Positions 26,885 to 36,141 of a stretch of 64,000 nt of DNA are shown piece by piece. How positions within the stretch are numbered: position 1 is the stretch's first letter; every line of letters begins with the position of its first letter. Position numbers and translations under genes: made by a program. Source of the DNA: Flavobacteriales bacterium UBA1937 (GTDB taxonomy: Bacteria > Bacteroidota > Bacteroidia > Flavobacteriales > Weeksellaceae); assembly GCA_002337005.1 (NCBI GenBank), contig DDFD01000015.1, positions 62,001 to 126,000 of the forward strand. Reading direction: 5' to 3'. The notes beneath the pieces were generated by a model. That model ran no database searches. It had not been told where the DNA came from and saw only the letters and a program-made list of their open reading frames with translations.

Positions 26885-29800
26885 TTAAACTAAAAATCTG
26901 TCAAGGTTAAGCTTTTTGCCTACTTCTGCACCTGTAAGATTTACTCCGTTTTTATCCGAGATTCTTTGGATGTTGTAATCCACATCTTGATTAGGGAAAG
27001 TAATATAATCTACAGCATTAGTCACCAACTTAAGAGTGTCAAAAGATGCTGAACCGCCTGGTTTTACCAATTCAAAAGACTTAATCTTAGCAGTATCTAC
27101 TTTTAGAGTAATACCTTGGTATTTTTCTTCCATTACCTCTGCATAAACGCCATCTATTAAAGACAGTTGATCAGCAAGAACTTGATAGCTTACAGATGCT
27201 TTATCCGTATTAAGCCAAGCTACATCTCTGTCAATAATAATCTCTTGGTCTAAACAAGAATAAGTTCGAGGAAAATCTAAATCTCCTATAGGATAAGAAT
27301 CCATATTTTCCCAAGAAAACTGAATGATTTTATTAGAAGTTTGCCCTACTTGATCATTATTCATCAAGAAATCTAAATCTTCTTTTTTTACTAGCATTTC
27401 AGGGTTTTCACATTTTGAAGGATCTTCTTCGTGTAATGGCAATGCGGTATCTACCACAAGACCAATGCTTTTTTCTTGCAACATATTAAGAGAGGTAGGG
27501 ATCTGTGTAATCCAGAAATTACCTTCTGCTGTGCCTGGAGTTTCGCGCAACTCATCTACAATGGATAAATACATAGGATCACCAATTACTGGCACCTCTC
27601 CACCACTCCAGATTTTACCTGTGGTAAAGTAGAAATTAACAGCATCTTCGAAACCTGGTTTTACGGTTACAATTACTCTTGCCATACCAGATTGTAAGAA
27701 ACTTCTGAAAAGCGGATCTACACTATCTGAAAGGTGCATGGTTTCCCAATCTGCTCTACCAGCCCAATAATATGGATAGAAATTATAAGACATAATATCC
27801 CACTCAAAAGCTTGTTCCATAAATTTTACCAATGCGGCATACTGATCTAGATTGTCTCTATTTACTTTGTAATTTGCCATAGAAGTAGCACCTAAATTAA
27901 GTTCTTGCCCTAGTTTTTTGGTATCACCATCATCTGTAAGGAAAGCAATGGCGTTATGTTTAAGAATTTCTTGCTCAATCTGGCGATAGTAATTAGGGTT
28001 TTCTGTACTAATTTGTTTGGCTTTGGCTTCTTCTTGTTCTAACTGAGAATTGTATTCTGCTAAAGCATCTTCATAAGCCTGAATAATTGCATTGAAGGCT
28101 TTTTGTTGCCATTGATTTTCAGACTCTTTTGTTAGTTTACAAACTAACGTAAAACTAGATGTTGACTCATATTCTCCATCATAAACCATTGAAGATATGG
28201 GAACTTCATTATAGAAACTTTTATCAAATTCGTGTTCTACATTTATATTTGATGAAACATTAGCGCCTGCTGAGTTATTTGTATCATATTTACAAGCTAT
28301 TTCTTTTGCAATATACCCCACAGTATTTATTACTTTTGCCCATTCATTGCCATTTAAATGATACATCATACTTGCATTTGAATATGCTTTAGAACAGCTA
28401 TAACCTTCTGGGATTATAATTTTATCATTAAGTGAATAATATTTGTCATGAGTACTTTCATTAGCAAGTTTTGAGCTCATTAATTTTAATGATTTCCCAA
28501 CTAGAATTTCTGATTCAGGTTTTTTCTCAATCTCCACATTATACTTACTCATCCAATAATTTAAAGTTGTTTCATCTGCAAGAGCTTTATAATTTGGCAT
28601 AGGATTTACAACAGAAGTCCTAGGGTCTATTGGAATAGGAATGACTTTGGTATTGGTGTTTTTCAGATTATCCATAGCCAAAGTATGCAATTTAGCAGGT
28701 TCAGGAATCATAAACTCAAACATCATACGCTTACCGTAATTGTAAATTTGGTTTTTCATTCGCTTGTCTAACCATCTGTAAACACCTACCACATGCTTAT
28801 CTCCTTTGGTATTGTCAAAACCGTGTTTGTTGTTTTCTTCAAACTCTTCTACAATCTTCTCTATTCTTTCTTCATGAACTTTGGTAACAATTCTGTCTAA
28901 AGCTCTTGTTGTAATATCCTGAGATTGTGTAACGGCTTGTCTCTGGCTTTCTTCTTTTGCCTGATGGTGTGCGAAGTTTGCGCCTAAATTCATTTGAAAA
29001 ATTTTACTATCTCCACCGAAATGCATATTTGTATTTACTCCAAAATCTGTAGATTCTTGTAACATCCTAGAGATTTCAGATTGCATTTCAAATCTGGAAG
29101 CAGAAGTAGTATCTGTCAATTTTTCTCTTTCTGTATCAGTAGAAGTAGTATTGGTATTTTCTTGTTTTCTTAGTCTTCTGGTAGATTTTTCTTTGTATTC
29201 TCTAGCCATAATATTCTCAATATGAGAAACTTCACCAGGAACATACGCATGAAGCGATTGTTCTACCTTAAGATAATCTGCAATACCTAATCTCTTAATC
29301 CCAAAACCTTTTGGTATAAAAGAATCTGAAGTTGTGGTAGTAGTTGAACTACCAGAACCGTTACCAGAACCACCTCCAGAGCCAGTTCCTCCACCAGCTC
29401 CGTCTCCTGAACCTGTAAAAAGCATAAAACTAGAATCTCCAAAATATTGTTTTTCTGGTGCTGCAATGTCAACATTCTCATAAGTATTCCTTATCATCGT
29501 AATACTAAAAGTATAAGTTTTTCCATCAGAAAGTATTGCTTTACCTTCTACAGGAAAACCATAAGGAGAAACTAATTCCGGAGACAGGAATGTTTGATTA
29601 TTAAATAACTTATACTTACTATTTCCTAAATTCATTAAATATTGGTCTTTAATCTCACCAGCATTTCCTTTTGCATAGTAATCAATAGAAGTTATTTGAA
29701 CTGAAGGATCTTCGAAGCTAAATTGAATATACCAAAAATTATGATTAGTATCAGTAGGATTAATTCTTACTGTTTTTGCACTAAATCTAAATCCTGAATT

Positions 29801-31564
29801 ATCTACATCAGAATCACCAAGATCTTTTTTCTCCTCATTAAAGTTAAGCATTCCTGTATATGGTTTTGAAGCTTCGAAACTTTGTGATAAATCCATGGTA
29901 GCGGTTTTGCCACTTTTGAAATAAATAATTGCAGAAAACTGATTAATGGTACTAAAAGTAGTATAATCTAAACTGCTATGGAAAATATTGCTGATAGTAG
30001 TTAAATTACCAGATTGATAATAATCTGTAGGATAATCACTATATTCTAAACCATTGTTTGTCTTTAAACTAACTTCTATGCTATCTACTGTTTCAGAGGT
30101 ATCAAGAATCAAATCAAAATCATAATAATACAAAGGATCATGATAAAAACTGTAGATACTACCTACATTAATATCTAAATTTTGCAATTTAGGAGTAAGA
30201 ACAAAAGAACCTTCTGCTATAGAATCAGTTTTTTTCTGAGATAATACAGCACCTCCAAGACTTACAACATTTTCAGTAGGAATAGAGGTATTAGCAATAA
30301 CCAACTCGTTGTATTTACTAATTTTATTATCTATCAATTCGTAAATATCTGCATAGGTTGGGTAATCTTCTAATTGAAGAATAGCGGTAAAACCATTATC
30401 TAATGTAACTATATTTTCAGGTGAAGATGCTGTATTACTAGAAACTTCAGTACCAATACCAATAAGTTGAACCAAAGCTCTTAATCCTTCTTTAGATAAT
30501 TTACTCTGAAAATCTTGAACATTTACTTCACTTCTAAAGGTAAAGTCAAGTTCTACTAATTCTGGAGATGCTAAACTCTCAACAGCCAAAATTCTAGCTG
30601 CCTCATTCATAGACTCATCAAAAGTAGATTCTACTTGCAAGCGCTGAAGTTTATAGTTCTTAAGAGCAGCTTTGTTAGCTAAATCATTTTGCTGTTCGGC
30701 AATTTTATAAGCTTCTCTGTATTCCTTTTTATAGAATTCCGAAACCTTTTTTAGTTCTGTTTTAAGGTTATCTAATTTTGCTTTTGCTGTTTTAGCAATA
30801 TTAGTTTCTTGAGTTTTTCTAGCCAAGTTGCTCAATTTTCTGTTGGCTGCATCAGAAAGTTTATTAGCAAAAGGATCATATGAAATATAAGCACCAGAAA
30901 TATTGCTCTCATTTACTGTAAAAATTTTAGAAACAGAAGTAGATTGACTGTCGTCTTCTTTGTTACGACCATCAACAAAAAGATAAGATGGAAGAACCAC
31001 TTTAGCCGCTAACGCTTTTTTTACAAAGTCTTCTCCGTTAATTTCCAATAATTCATCATCTTGTTCTAAGGTTTGTACATAACCAATATGTATAGCCTTT
31101 AGAATCTGAATAACTGCCTCTTTTACATAAAAATCTTTTTGGCTTACTGTTTGATAAATAAGATGATTCCATAAAACTTCTAACTCTCCAGTAATATCTG
31201 CTGAATCTTGTTTTCCGAAATTAGATGAACCTAGATAATAATTTCTTAGATTGTCTAATTCTTCAGAAGATAATGTTTGTTTTTTAGAAATTTTTCTACC
31301 AATTTTTAGTAAATCAGCAAAATCACTTTCTTCAATTTTTTTTTCAGATTGAAGCCTAGCATCAACCTCAAAATTAGTGGCTGCTTTTTGTAGAACAACC
31401 ATTTTTTTACTTTCTGTAGCTGATTCTATGGCAGTATCAAAATGACCTTCTATACCTTCAGGTCGAAATATAAAGCCTAGGTTTTTTTCTTTTGTTTCTG
31501 TAAGTTGTGGGTTTCTAAGACTCACAAATCTGAATAATGTTTGTTTTGATGTATCGTTACTCAT
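26885..31564 (-). CDS. Giant (1559-residue) protein with glycine-rich hinge, unknown function
   Basis: No signal peptide was seen. The N-terminal half (residues 1-710) mixes a helical region (260-320, KLDNLKTELKKVSEFYKKEY) with beta-rich domains. A Gly/Ser/Thr hinge at about residues 718-745 (GSGDGAGGGTGSGGGSGNGS) separates it from the second half. That half opens with a helical block (ITTRALDRIVTKVHEERIEK, YRWLDKRMKNQIYNYGKRMM, FEFMIPEPAKLH) and ends in an aromatic, strand-rich region with NFYFTTGKIWSGG and a possible insertion-like C-terminus. It could be a structural or delivery component of the island. I do not recognise the family. Confidence 0.7.
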   Translation of the reverse strand: MSNDTSKQTLFRFVSLRNPQLTETKEKNLGFIFRPEGIEGHFDTAIESATESKKMVVLQKAATNFEVDARLQSEKKIEESDFADLLKIGRKISKKQTLSSEELDNLRNYYLGSSNFGKQDSADITGELEVLWNHLIYQTVSQKDFYVKEAVIQILKAIHIGYVQTLEQDDELLEINGEDFVKKALAAKVVLPSYLFVDGRNKEDDSQSTSVSKIFTVNESNISGAYISYDPFANKLSDAANRKLSNLARKTQETNIAKTAKAKLDNLKTELKKVSEFYKKEYREAYKIAEQQNDLANKAALKNYKLQRLQVESTFDESMNEAARILAVESLASPELVELDFTFRSEVNVQDFQSKLSKEGLRALVQLIGIGTEVSSNTASSPENIVTLDNGFTAILQLEDYPTYADIYELIDNKISKYNELVIANTSIPTENVVSLGGAVLSQKKTDSIAEGSFVLTPKLQNLDINVGSIYSFYHDPLYYYDFDLILDTSETVDSIEVSLKTNNGLEYSDYPTDYYQSGNLTTISNIFHSSLDYTTFSTINQFSAIIYFKSGKTATMDLSQSFEASKPYTGMLNFNEEKKDLGDSDVDNSGFRFSAKTVRINPTDTNHNFWYIQFSFEDPSVQITSIDYYAKGNAGEIKDQYLMNLGNSKYKLFNNQTFLSPELVSPYGFPVEGKAILSDGKTYTFSITMIRNTYENVDIAAPEKQYFGDSSFMLFTGSGDGAGGGTGSGGGSGNGSGSSTTTTTSDSFIPKGFGIKRLGIADYLKVEQSLHAYVPGEVSHIENIMAREYKEKSTRRLRKQENTNTTSTDTEREKLTDTTSASRFEMQSEISRMLQESTDFGVNTNMHFGGDSKIFQMNLGANFAHHQAKEESQRQAVTQSQDITTRALDRIVTKVHEERIEKIVEEFEENNKHGFDNTKGDKHVVGVYRWLDKRMKNQIYNYGKRMMFEFMIPEPAKLHTLAMDNLKNTNTKVIPIPIDPRTSVVNPMPNYKALADETTLNYWMSKYNVEIEKKPESEILVGKSLKLMSSKLANESTHDKYYSLNDKIIIPEGYSCSKAYSNASMMYHLNGNEWAKVINTVGYIAKEIACKYDTNNSAGANVSSNINVEHEFDKSFYNEVPISSMVYDGEYESTSSFTLVCKLTKESENQWQQKAFNAIIQAYEDALAEYNSQLEQEEAKAKQISTENPNYYRQIEQEILKHNAIAFLTDDGDTKKLGQELNLGATSMANYKVNRDNLDQYAALVKFMEQAFEWDIMSYNFYPYYWAGRADWETMHLSDSVDPLFRSFLQSGMARVIVTVKPGFEDAVNFYFTTGKIWSGGEVPVIGDPMYLSIVDELRETPGTAEGNFWITQIPTSLNMLQEKSIGLVVDTALPLHEEDPSKCENPEMLVKKEDLDFLMNNDQVGQTSNKIIQFSWENMDSYPIGDLDFPRTYSCLDQEIIIDRDVAWLNTDKASVSYQVLADQLSLIDGVYAEVMEEKYQGITLKVDTAKIKSFELVKPGGSASFDTLKLVTNAVDYITFPNQDVDYNIQRISDKNGVNLTGAEVGKKLNLDRFLV

Positions 31565-31732
31565 TGTAATTTTTTTAAATTGTTAATAATCTGTTTTTTG
31601 AGATGTACTCTTTGTATTTGCGCAAATAAGAGTGTTGTTTTTTAGTTTTTAAGCATAGGACATGCTGTTCAATAATTTTAAATTATTGATTTTTAATTAG
31701 TTAAATTTTAAATCTTAATTAAAAGTCAACCA
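31565..31732. other. Intergenic leader upstream of the giant gene
   Basis: A short AT-rich gap holding a perfect 9-bp inverted repeat with a 3-base centre at 31669-31689 (TCAATAATT/AATTATTGA). No T-run follows on the minus strand, so it may be an operator or RNA hairpin rather than a terminator. The six-member promoter motif of this island is not present here. Confidence 0.4.
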
Positions 31733-32242
31733 TTAAGAAAGTTGGTCTAGGCTTGACTTGAAGTCTATATCCTGCAATAACTCATTTAGATATGCAGATA
31801 ATAAATGTAAAAATCCTACTTTATTGTTTTTCAATAACCAAAGAAGATATTGATGACTATTCACAAAAAGTGGTGACATTTTTGGGCTTTCATCTTCGTT
31901 CAATAAATGCTCTTCAGTTTCTGAATCTGCTACAGGAACTTCTATTCTTTGAAAATTTTCATCTCTTAAAGATGAAGTTTCAGTTTCTGAAATCATCCAT
32001 TCTGGAGTAGGTAAATTAGATGGAATGATATTACCTTCTGAATCTTTAAGAACCTGACTGTACCAAATATATGTTCTTGGTAAATTAAGGTCTATGCTTA
32101 TTTTGTTGATCTGAATATATCTATCCAAATTTTGCGATAATAAAGGATGTTTATCAATTTTGATTTCTCCTAAATCTAATTTTGTAGAATTAATAGAATC
32201 TAGTAATTCTTGAATTTGTTGTGGTATTTGTAATTTTTTCAT
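31733..32242 (-). CDS. Hypothetical protein, 169 residues
   Basis: An unrecognised cytosolic-looking protein between the third fibre gene and the giant gene, starting 18 bases after the fibre stop. It has a helical start (QQIQELLDSI), a central NLPRTYIWYSQV segment, an acidic linker (SETEEHLLNEDESP) and a C-terminal helical segment (YLLWLLKNNKVGFLHLLSAY). It may be an adaptor or chaperone for its neighbours, but there is no direct evidence. Confidence 0.55.
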   Translation of the reverse strand: MKKLQIPQQIQELLDSINSTKLDLGEIKIDKHPLLSQNLDRYIQINKISIDLNLPRTYIWYSQVLKDSEGNIIPSNLPTPEWMISETETSSLRDENFQRIEVPVADSETEEHLLNEDESPKMSPLFVNSHQYLLWLLKNNKVGFLHLLSAYLNELLQDIDFKSSLDQLS

Positions 32243-32260
32243 TGTTTTTTATACTGTTAA

Positions 32261-33937
32261 TTAATAGGTGTACCCTGTTATATTTGTTATATTAAAAGCG
32301 TTAACACCATTAGCTGTACTAGTAAAAGTAGTATTCTTTACTAGGGCTGAAATTGTAAAATCAGAACTTATTATTTCTGTTACAATTGATGTCTGCGTTC
32401 CTAGGGTCAATATATAAGTTAATTTGTTCCCTGTTTTAATGATATATAATTTAAAAGAAGCTGGTTTAGTGTTTATAGTAGCGGAAAAGCCCCCAACACC
32501 TATAGTACTCATTGAACTATTACCTCCTCCTTGAGAAATTATACCATAGTTAACAACGTCAGATGTACTAGCTATGGAAGAAGCATTTTTTATTATACCT
32601 ATCTGAGCAATGTTAGCGTATGGGGCTATATTTTCATTGAACACTACATAAGTGCCTACTCCTTCAATCAATATATGAAAATTAGAGAAGTTAGCCGTAT
32701 TAATTATCGGACTACTTTTTAACACAGCGTAAGTGTTCTCTCTACCATTAACAATACCTGTAATTGTTATGCCTGCACTTGTTGTGCCTTTTTGGTAATC
32801 AACCCTAAAATTAGAAGATACATTAGAAGCGTCATACCAAACTAAAGTTGATGTATCTATAGGAGTTCTTAGTGTACTCCTATCACTAACTTCAAAAGTC
32901 ATTGATGATGTCACATAGGCTACGCCATTAAATAGTCTTATTTTGTAACTACCTATAGGAAAATTATGGAAGTTAAACCAAAATACTAATTGCGCTGAAT
33001 TGCTAACATCTGAATTTGCTCCTACATTAGCAACTACATTATTATTGGAATCTAAAATTTCGACAGAAAAAGTAGCAGGGTTTAAGTTTAAATTATTGCC
33101 TATTAATGTTATGAATGTAATTTCGTTAAAATAATTGGAAACTTCTATCGGTAATATAGCAGCTATACTCATAGTAGCAGTAGTCCACCCACCATTCATT
33201 TGGGTTTTCCAAGTAGTTTTCTCTGCATCAGATAACTGTGATGGAATATCTATTAATAAATTCTTACTATCTACCACAGCATCTAATCCACCCGTATTCT
33301 GAACTCTTACTTTTCTAAAATTAGCTACATCTGTATTCTTATTAGGTAAACCTGCTAAAGTGTGAGGATTGCCTAAAGTATTTACAGTAATCGCCGCATT
33401 CATCGTATGGTTTCTGGTAGTTGTATTGCTCAAATCAGCATTAAAAAAATTCTTACCTAAATCTCCTGCTGGTAATCTTGCAGAACCTCCATTTCCATTT
33501 TCTCCTACTACATAAGGATAAGATGCAGGATTACTGGTTATAGTTGGTTTATCCAATTTTAGATTATCAGCATTAGCTCTTACTGTGGCTTCGTTTTGTA
33601 TAGTTTGTAATATAGCAGCTTCTGCAGTTTCATCATTGCTTATCCAATCCGCTATTTCTTTTAAAGTGTCATAAGTTGCTGGAACATTATTTTTAAGATT
33701 ATTAATAGCACTAGTTATTTTTTCATCTACCTGTTCCTTTGTATTTACGGTTCCCTCTATATTTTCTGTTTCGGTCGTAATATCTACTGTCGCCAAATTA
33801 GAAGGAATTCCTTCAATTTTTTCCTTCGGAATACTTTCCTCTTTATGCCAATAAGAGTCTTGCCATTCCCAAAAATCTTCTTGTTTGGGTTTGTCTCCGT
33901 TTTCGAAGACCTTTTTTAGATCTTGTTTTGATTTCAT
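32261..33937 (-). CDS. Phage-tail-fibre-like protein 3
   Basis: A 558-residue protein starting MKSKQDLKKVFENGDKPKQE, a tag of about 45 residues shared with the two fibre genes at 34277 and 36142. The middle (VDEKITSAINNLKNNVPATY, ATYDTLKEIADWISND) is typical of phage tail-fibre shafts. The C-terminal part is beta-rich and unlike the other two. An in-frame ATG at 33961 (MFNLKITK) lies inside the duplicated leader and could be the true start; I preferred 33937 because the two paralogues begin with MKSKQ. It has its own member of the shared promoter set at 34195-34232. Confidence 0.75.
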   Translation of the reverse strand: MKSKQDLKKVFENGDKPKQEDFWEWQDSYWHKEESIPKEKIEGIPSNLATVDITTETENIEGTVNTKEQVDEKITSAINNLKNNVPATYDTLKEIADWISNDETAEAAILQTIQNEATVRANADNLKLDKPTITSNPASYPYVVGENGNGGSARLPAGDLGKNFFNADLSNTTTRNHTMNAAITVNTLGNPHTLAGLPNKNTDVANFRKVRVQNTGGLDAVVDSKNLLIDIPSQLSDAEKTTWKTQMNGGWTTATMSIAAILPIEVSNYFNEITFITLIGNNLNLNPATFSVEILDSNNNVVANVGANSDVSNSAQLVFWFNFHNFPIGSYKIRLFNGVAYVTSSMTFEVSDRSTLRTPIDTSTLVWYDASNVSSNFRVDYQKGTTSAGITITGIVNGRENTYAVLKSSPIINTANFSNFHILIEGVGTYVVFNENIAPYANIAQIGIIKNASSIASTSDVVNYGIISQGGGNSSMSTIGVGGFSATINTKPASFKLYIIKTGNKLTYILTLGTQTSIVTEIISSDFTISALVKNTTFTSTANGVNAFNITNITGYTY

Positions 33938-33945
33938 TTTTGTTA

Positions 33946-34260
33946 TTTTTAGGTTAAACATTTTTTTAATTTTTCGCGAAAAATTTTGTGATTTTGGTGC
34001 ATACTTCTTGCTGTTCGAGTCACTTTTAAGTGTCGATTTTAATAAGGGTAGTCGTAAAAATTTTAGTTAACTATGCGCTTTTCTCTTTCTTTCTAAAGAG
34101 TTTTTCTCTAATGAACATGACGGCTTGTTCAAATAAGATTTTTAGAAATGTGTTTTCCGTTGTATTTTGTATTTGGTGTTTTGTTTTGATATCTTAAAGG
34201 TAATTTACCGTGACGCCAAAACTTGTCGCATTAAAATTTATTTTAAGAAAAATTTCATTT
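33946..34260 (-). repeat. Duplicated promoter-leader, copy 1 (fibre 3)
   Basis: About 315 bp highly similar to 37686-38000 (offset 3740). It includes the promoter motif, a leader of roughly 230 bases, and the first codons (ATG TTT AAC CTA AAA) of the following gene. Hairpins in the leader: CACTTAAAAGTG at 34021-34032 (perfect palindrome), a GAACA...TGTTC repeat at 34114-34131, and AATTTTTCGCGAAAAATT at about 33968-33985, just upstream of the start. Apart from this the gap between fibre genes holds no gene. Confidence 0.8.
34195..34232 (-). promoter_or_regulatory. Island promoter A (fibre 3 gene)
   Basis: The palindromic element read on the minus strand as AATGCGACAAGTTTTGGCG, then 14 bases from its TTG to a TACCTTTA box (34195-34202). 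This is the only one of the six sites whose box ends in A rather than G. Confidence 0.7.
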
Positions 34261-34276
34261 TTGGTAATTTTTACTC

Positions 34277-36124
34277 TTAGTCTATTGTAGATTGTAATGC
34301 CAACCAGTTTGTACCATCAAATACTCTAATACCAGAATTTCCATTATCTGTTTGCCAGATCATTTCACCAACCTCTTTATTAATAAGAGCATTTCTTTGT
34401 ATTTTTGTAAATTCTGGTAATTTTGTTCTATTAGGCTTGATTTTAGCATTAAATTTCAAAATGCCGTTGGCCATATCTCCATAAATAAAAGCATCACCTA
34501 TTGGTACCGCATTATTACCTATTACTAATGTATCATTGAATAATGCAGACTGACCACTAGACTTCCCCGCTTCGTAACCTATTAATATATTCCTACTTCC
34601 TGTGTAGGAACCGCTTCCAGCTCTCCAACCGATAGCTATACTTTGACTTATAGCACCTCCAGTATAAGCCAGTGCATCTGACCCTAAACCTATATTACCA
34701 TTTCCCGAAGTTATACCATTAAGAGTATTGACTCCAAACCCAGCATTTTCTTGACCAGATATATTACTACCAGAACTACTACCATAACAACAATTCCAAG
34801 AACCAGTGGCACTAATCATACATGGATAACCCATTGCGGTGTTAAAACCACCATTAGCAAAGGCTAAAGCATTGTTCCCTACAGCAATATTATTAGTTCC
34901 CCCGTTAAGAATAGCCTTATGACCAATAGCAGTACAATTATTTGAGCTGTTAGCATTTCCCATAGACTGAAATCCTATTGCTGTATTCCCTGAACCTGTT
35001 ACCTGACTTGATAAAGCATATGCACCAATAGCAACACCACCACCAGTAGTATTGGAAGCCATTGCTCTGTGACCTATAGCGGTATTATATGTGGTAATAT
35101 TATTTTTCAACGCTTGACTACCTATTGCTGTGCATTCCCAAGTTCCTGTACCTATCTTTAATGCTTCATAACCAAAAGAGGTATTATCTTGACCATTGCC
35201 AGACTGATCTTGTTGATTTAACACCCCAAAAAATATATTTCTTTTGGAAGCGGAGGAACCATTAATTCCAAAATAGGATGCTACTGATGGGAATAATAAA
35301 GGTTCAAAAGCTATACTTGAATTATTATACCATAATAATCCACTACCATCAGTTTTTGGCACTAAAGTATTTGGAGTTGGAACAATGGATGTCTGTAATA
35401 GAAACTGTGCAGATTTTGCTTTTAAATTATCTGCCTTTAAATTTCCATTGACATCTAATTTTTCAGAAGGTTCTCCACTAGTACTGACCCCTAACTTACC
35501 ATTGTATTGATAAATAATTGAATTATCTAAAACTTTACCACTAGCGCCATTACCTACTCTTGGTATATTATTAGTATCAGCAACTATTTTACCTTCAAAT
35601 CTAGCGTATATGTCTTGCGCAGTTCCTGTATATGTCCCTCTATCTAATTTACCATCCAATACTGTTTGAAGATTTTGGATATTGTTAATTGCAAAACTAA
35701 CAGTGGATAAGACATTTCCGACAGAATCTTTCAATTGTAATGTATTTGAGTTTAGTGATAACTGTGTCCCTACATTCTTTACAAAATCTGTTATAGGAAT
35801 ACTATTTAACAACTCATTATCAGCATTATATAATTCTAAAGATAAAGTAGAAGCATTGTATCTCAAATCTGTACCTTCATTATCTAATGATTGTAAAGAA
35901 ATTTCAGAAATTTTATTACCTAAAGAATCTAATAGTGATAATTTTTTTTCTGTTGAAGACCACTGCATATTAAAACCCACAGAATTTAATTCTAATCCTT
36001 CAATTTTTTCCTTCGGAATACTTTCCTCTTTATGCCAATAAGAGTCTTGCCATTCCCAAAAATCTTCTTGTTTGGGTTTGTCTCCGTTTTCGAAGACTTT
36101 TTTTAGTTCTTGTTTTGATTTCAT
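34277..36124 (-). CDS. Phage-tail-fibre-like protein 2 (beta-roll repeats)
   Basis: From the ATG at 36124 the 615-residue protein opens with the shared tag MKSKQELKKVFENGDKPKQE. A region of varied strands follows (residues 45-280), then about ten repeats of roughly 25 residues of the form NTAIGxxAL...TGxxN (residues 310-540, e.g. YNTAIGHRAM, GNTAIGFQSM, NNIAVGNNAL). These resemble the left-handed beta-rolls of YadA heads and phage fibres. A C-terminal domain (SGIRVFDGTNWLAL) ends the chain. It is probably trimeric and receptor-binding by inference. It starts 17 bases after the previous fibre gene. Confidence 0.78.
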   Translation of the reverse strand: MKSKQELKKVFENGDKPKQEDFWEWQDSYWHKEESIPKEKIEGLELNSVGFNMQWSSTEKKLSLLDSLGNKISEISLQSLDNEGTDLRYNASTLSLELYNADNELLNSIPITDFVKNVGTQLSLNSNTLQLKDSVGNVLSTVSFAINNIQNLQTVLDGKLDRGTYTGTAQDIYARFEGKIVADTNNIPRVGNGASGKVLDNSIIYQYNGKLGVSTSGEPSEKLDVNGNLKADNLKAKSAQFLLQTSIVPTPNTLVPKTDGSGLLWYNNSSIAFEPLLFPSVASYFGINGSSASKRNIFFGVLNQQDQSGNGQDNTSFGYEALKIGTGTWECTAIGSQALKNNITTYNTAIGHRAMASNTTGGGVAIGAYALSSQVTGSGNTAIGFQSMGNANSSNNCTAIGHKAILNGGTNNIAVGNNALAFANGGFNTAMGYPCMISATGSWNCCYGSSSGSNISGQENAGFGVNTLNGITSGNGNIGLGSDALAYTGGAISQSIAIGWRAGSGSYTGSRNILIGYEAGKSSGQSALFNDTLVIGNNAVPIGDAFIYGDMANGILKFNAKIKPNRTKLPEFTKIQRNALINKEVGEMIWQTDNGNSGIRVFDGTNWLALQSTID

Positions 36125-36141
36125 AAATAATTGTTTAAATA

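Noticed and set aside
29287..29481. Separate 64-codon frame within the giant gene
   Set aside because: A frame-shifted reading of the glycine-rich hinge on the same strand, without independent support.
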